Source of the DNA: Magnetococcales bacterium
GTDB lineage: Bacteria > Pseudomonadota > Magnetococcia > Magnetococcales > Magnetaquicoccaceae
Length of the DNA stretch: 64,000 bases
Direction: 5' to 3'
NCBI GenBank assembly: GCA_011089965.1
Contig: JAANAU010000010.1
Coordinates: 1-64,000 of the forward strand
Part shown: positions 61,987 through 64,000 of the stretch, in pieces
Position numbering within the stretch: the stretch's first letter is position 1
Layout: each line of letters opens with the position of its first letter
The notes under the pieces: generated by a model
Told to the model about the DNA's origin: nothing
The model's database searches: none
The model's input: only the letters and a program-made list of their open reading frames with translations
Position numbers and translations under genes: made by a program

Positions 61987-64000
61987 ATGTCGTCATTGAA
62001 TATCCTGCCAGACAGGTTTGTCACGGCATTGCTTCAGTTCACCACCCGATCTGCCGGTCAGAATGGTCGCAAAATCCTGATTTTCAGTAGTTTCGACTCT
62101 GATCACCTGTCTGTTGCCATGCAGGATCAACTGGTCCCGTTCGTTGTGGCCAGCGGCGTTTCCACGGTTGTGACCCATGGTGACGATCTCCTCCAGAGTT
62201 TGCGCGCCCAAATGCCCGGATCCATACAAGGACCGCACTTCCCAGCCGGTTTCACATTGGAGTCCTGCCATCAGATGATCTGTCGGGATGAAGACCTGGT
62301 TCTGATTCTGGCTGCCGGTCCGGTCGGCAACCGGCTCGACTTTTTGAACCCGGCCAATGAGCGCGTGATGATCGTCTCTGACGAAGAACCGCCCATCACG
62401 CCAGATGTCAGTACCACCCCGAACGCCGTCCACATCCTCCAGACCATCATGGCCGTACCGAATGCCGAAGATCAGACGGCATACAAACATGCACTGCGCC
62501 AGAATGTCAAACAGTGCTCGGCCATCATGGCCCATGAAGCCGAAAAACTGGGGATGAAGGTTGACTTTGTCACCAAGGATATTTACTCCATCCGCAGCGG
62601 CGATCAGGAAATATTCCTCTTTGAAAATTCGTCGGTCAGCCTGCCGATTCGCAAATTGACCGCAGACAAAGGGGTGACCAAGAAGCTCCTTGACAAGAAA
62701 GGGGTGCGCGTGCCCAAGGGTAAGACGTTCAGTTCACTGGCCCAGGGCATGACCTATTTCAAATCCGTGTCTGCGCCGCAGGTCGTCAAGCCTCTTGACA
62801 TGTCATGGGGGGTTGGGGTGGCCGTCAACCTCATCAGTCGTGATGAGTTTGAAGCGGCGGTCAAGGCAGCACTCAAGCTCCGCAGCCAGTATATCGTGGA
62901 GGAGTATTTCCAGGGGTACGATGTCCGGGTGCTGGTGATTGGCGGTCAAACCGTGGCCGCCTTTCTGCGCGACCCGGCCAATGTCATCGGAGATGGTCAA
63001 CAGACGATTGCACAACTTGTCGACAGCAAGAATCGCATCCGCAACCGGATGGTTTATGCCCCGGCCATCAAACTGACCGATGCGGTTTTGGCCCATCTGC
63101 ATATGCAAGGCGTGGATCCTGCCTCTGTTCCGGAGGCTGGAACCAAAATTTATCTTAACAAGGTTGCCAATATCAGTTCTGGTGGTGACAGTGTTGTCAT
63201 TTTTGATCATCTGCACAGAAGCTACCACGATCTCGCTGTCCAAGCGGTCCAGGCATTTCCGGGACTGGAGTATGCCGGTGTCGATTTTCTGATCCGCGAC
63301 TTTACACAGCCTGCCGATGAGAACAATTATGTCATCATCGAGATGAATGCCAATGCCGCCATAACCGGTGCCATGTTTCCGATGTTCGGTGCCGGAGTCA
63401 ATGTGGCCCGTCTCTACCTGGACCACTATTTCCCGCATCGGGAAAAAAACCTCAACCCGGTGGTGCCAACCGTGGTTCCCGAGGCCCGGCAATGCCTGCT
63501 GAAACCAGAAAAAGAGGTGACCACTCCTCCTCTTCCCCCACAGCAACACCCCTCACCAAAGACCGATGAGGCACCCCAAACCAGGGGGCGATCCGTCTTC
63601 GCCAGTCCGTCCAATGCCCGCATCATCCGTTCATTGCTTGAGAATCATGCCAATGATTATGCCAAATCCCCCTATCTGATCAAGCAGGGATTCCTGCCCC
63701 GTCGCCTGTTGCTCGAAACAGCCAAGAAACATGGTTTTTCCGTCGATAAACAGAAAAACACCTTCTTTGTTTTCAATAAAAACAAGAGAGCGGTATTCAA
63801 GCCGAACGCGCCGGATGCCTCTGTGGTGTGTCATGCCATAGCATCCAACAAACATCTGGCCAAGGATGTCCTGGCGCACTATGACATCCCGGTTCCGTTG
63901 GGGAGTGTCTTCGCGGATCGTCGCAAGGCCTGGTCATATCTGCGTTCCAGACCGTGTGCCCAAATTGTCAAGCCACTCAACAGTTATCACAGCAATGGCG
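61987..64000 (+). CDS. Tandem ATP-grasp ligase, 3' end outside the window
   Basis: Open from ATG at 61987 to the window end without a stop (671 codons seen). Residues 1-215 are an unassigned N-terminal domain. The first ATP-grasp domain (about 219-480) shows VTKKLLDKKGVRVPKGKTF, VVKPLDMSWGVGVAVNLIS, VEEYFQGYDVRVLVIGG and the metal-binding IIEMNANAAITGAMF. After a Pro/Thr-rich linker a second ATP-grasp region starts about residue 570 (LIKQGFLPRRLLLETAKKHGFSV) and reaches QIVKPLNSYHSNG at the edge. It resembles the ATP-grasp cores of cyanophycin synthetase and GshF-type enzymes, but the product is unknown. Confidence 0.75.
   Translation, partial: MSSLNILPDRFVTALLQFTTRSAGQNGRKILIFSSFDSDHLSVAMQDQLVPFVVASGVSTVVTHGDDLLQSLRAQMPGSIQGPHFPAGFTLESCHQMICRDEDLVLILAAGPVGNRLDFLNPANERVMIVSDEEPPITPDVSTTPNAVHILQTIMAVPNAEDQTAYKHALRQNVKQCSAIMAHEAEKLGMKVDFVTKDIYSIRSGDQEIFLFENSSVSLPIRKLTADKGVTKKLLDKKGVRVPKGKTFSSLAQGMTYFKSVSAPQVVKPLDMSWGVGVAVNLISRDEFEAAVKAALKLRSQYIVEEYFQGYDVRVLVIGGQTVAAFLRDPANVIGDGQQTIAQLVDSKNRIRNRMVYAPAIKLTDAVLAHLHMQGVDPASVPEAGTKIYLNKVANISSGGDSVVIFDHLHRSYHDLAVQAVQAFPGLEYAGVDFLIRDFTQPADENNYVIIEMNANAAITGAMFPMFGAGVNVARLYLDHYFPHREKNLNPVVPTVVPEARQCLLKPEKEVTTPPLPPQQHPSPKTDEAPQTRGRSVFASPSNARIIRSLLENHANDYAKSPYLIKQGFLPRRLLLETAKKHGFSVDKQKNTFFVFNKNKRAVFKPNAPDASVVCHAIASNKHLAKDVLAHYDIPVPLGSVFADRRKAWSYLRSRPCAQIVKPLNSYHSNG

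Noticed and set aside
62803-63549. 248-codon open frame on the minus strand inside the tandem ATP-grasp gene
   Set aside because: The plus strand has clear ATP-grasp motifs and continues without a stop to the window end; the minus frame has no family features.

Overview
The window is a chromosomal segment of a Gram-negative proteobacterium. It opens inside a 5S rRNA gene and runs through about 65 mostly housekeeping genes. Several traits point to the Alphaproteobacteria or a deep branch close to them: the order dusB-ntrB-ntrC, an F0 ATP synthase operon (atpI-atpB-atpE-b/b') without the F1 genes beside it, a phasin with a PhaR-like operator, and hslVU. DsrC-DsrM-DsrK genes for sulfur metabolism, a hemerythrin chemoreceptor and many c-di-GMP and nitrogen regulators suggest a motile, microaerophilic, sulfur-using bacterium. 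Magnetococcales would fit, but this is an inference from gene content; no magnetosome genes are present and no search was run.

Layout. 1-2.7 kb: 5S rRNA, rplM, rpsI, argC, ferredoxin. 3.0-9.8 kb: yicC-gmk-rpoZ-relA/spoT, then an fkbM gene, ridA and two small exported proteins. 9.8-15.3 kb (minus strand): a SPOR protein with a PTPE minisatellite, a heme/CZB/hemerythrin chemoreceptor, a small heat-shock protein and a phasin. 15.4-23.0 kb: a membrane protein, bioF, bpt, hslVU, dapF, hemW, rph. 23.2-26.0 kb (minus): dsrK, dsrM, dsrC. 26.3-31.0 kb: thioredoxin-like ferredoxin, sugar-nucleotide epimerase, AsmA-like protein, wecB. 30.9-37.1 kb (minus): diguanylate cyclase, sensor kinase and HD-GYP response regulator. 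37.3-43.8 kb: engB, dusB-ntrBC, F0 ATP synthase. 43.8-49.3 kb: Mla-type lipid transport operon and a second SPOR protein. 49.4-54.3 kb: alr, dnaB, radC, ankyrin protein, DedA. 54.5-60.5 kb (minus): an unusual operon of DUF2782 protein, MFS carrier, ATP-grasp protein, a 67-residue protein, a membrane-anchored SMC/Rad50-like ATPase and a PstS-like protein. 61.1-64.0 kb: murI and a tandem ATP-grasp ligase cut by the window end.

The most striking feature is a family of composite intergenic repeats, about 130-310 bp each, present eight times in both orientations. Each carries strong G/C-rich hairpins on both sides of an A/T-rich spacer with short tandem repeats. The hairpin stems differ between copies by paired, compensating changes, so the fold seems to be conserved. 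Two copies interrupt expected gene neighbourhoods (mlaE|mlaF and spoT|ridA). The same 20-bp palindrome occurs alone as the terminator of the phasin gene.

Other points worth following: a Rel/Spo protein whose hydrolase metal-binding residues are nearly all replaced while its synthetase is intact, an omega subunit with a long acidic tail, a degenerate MlaF ATPase, and the SMC-like operon, which has the look of an uncharacterised membrane system.
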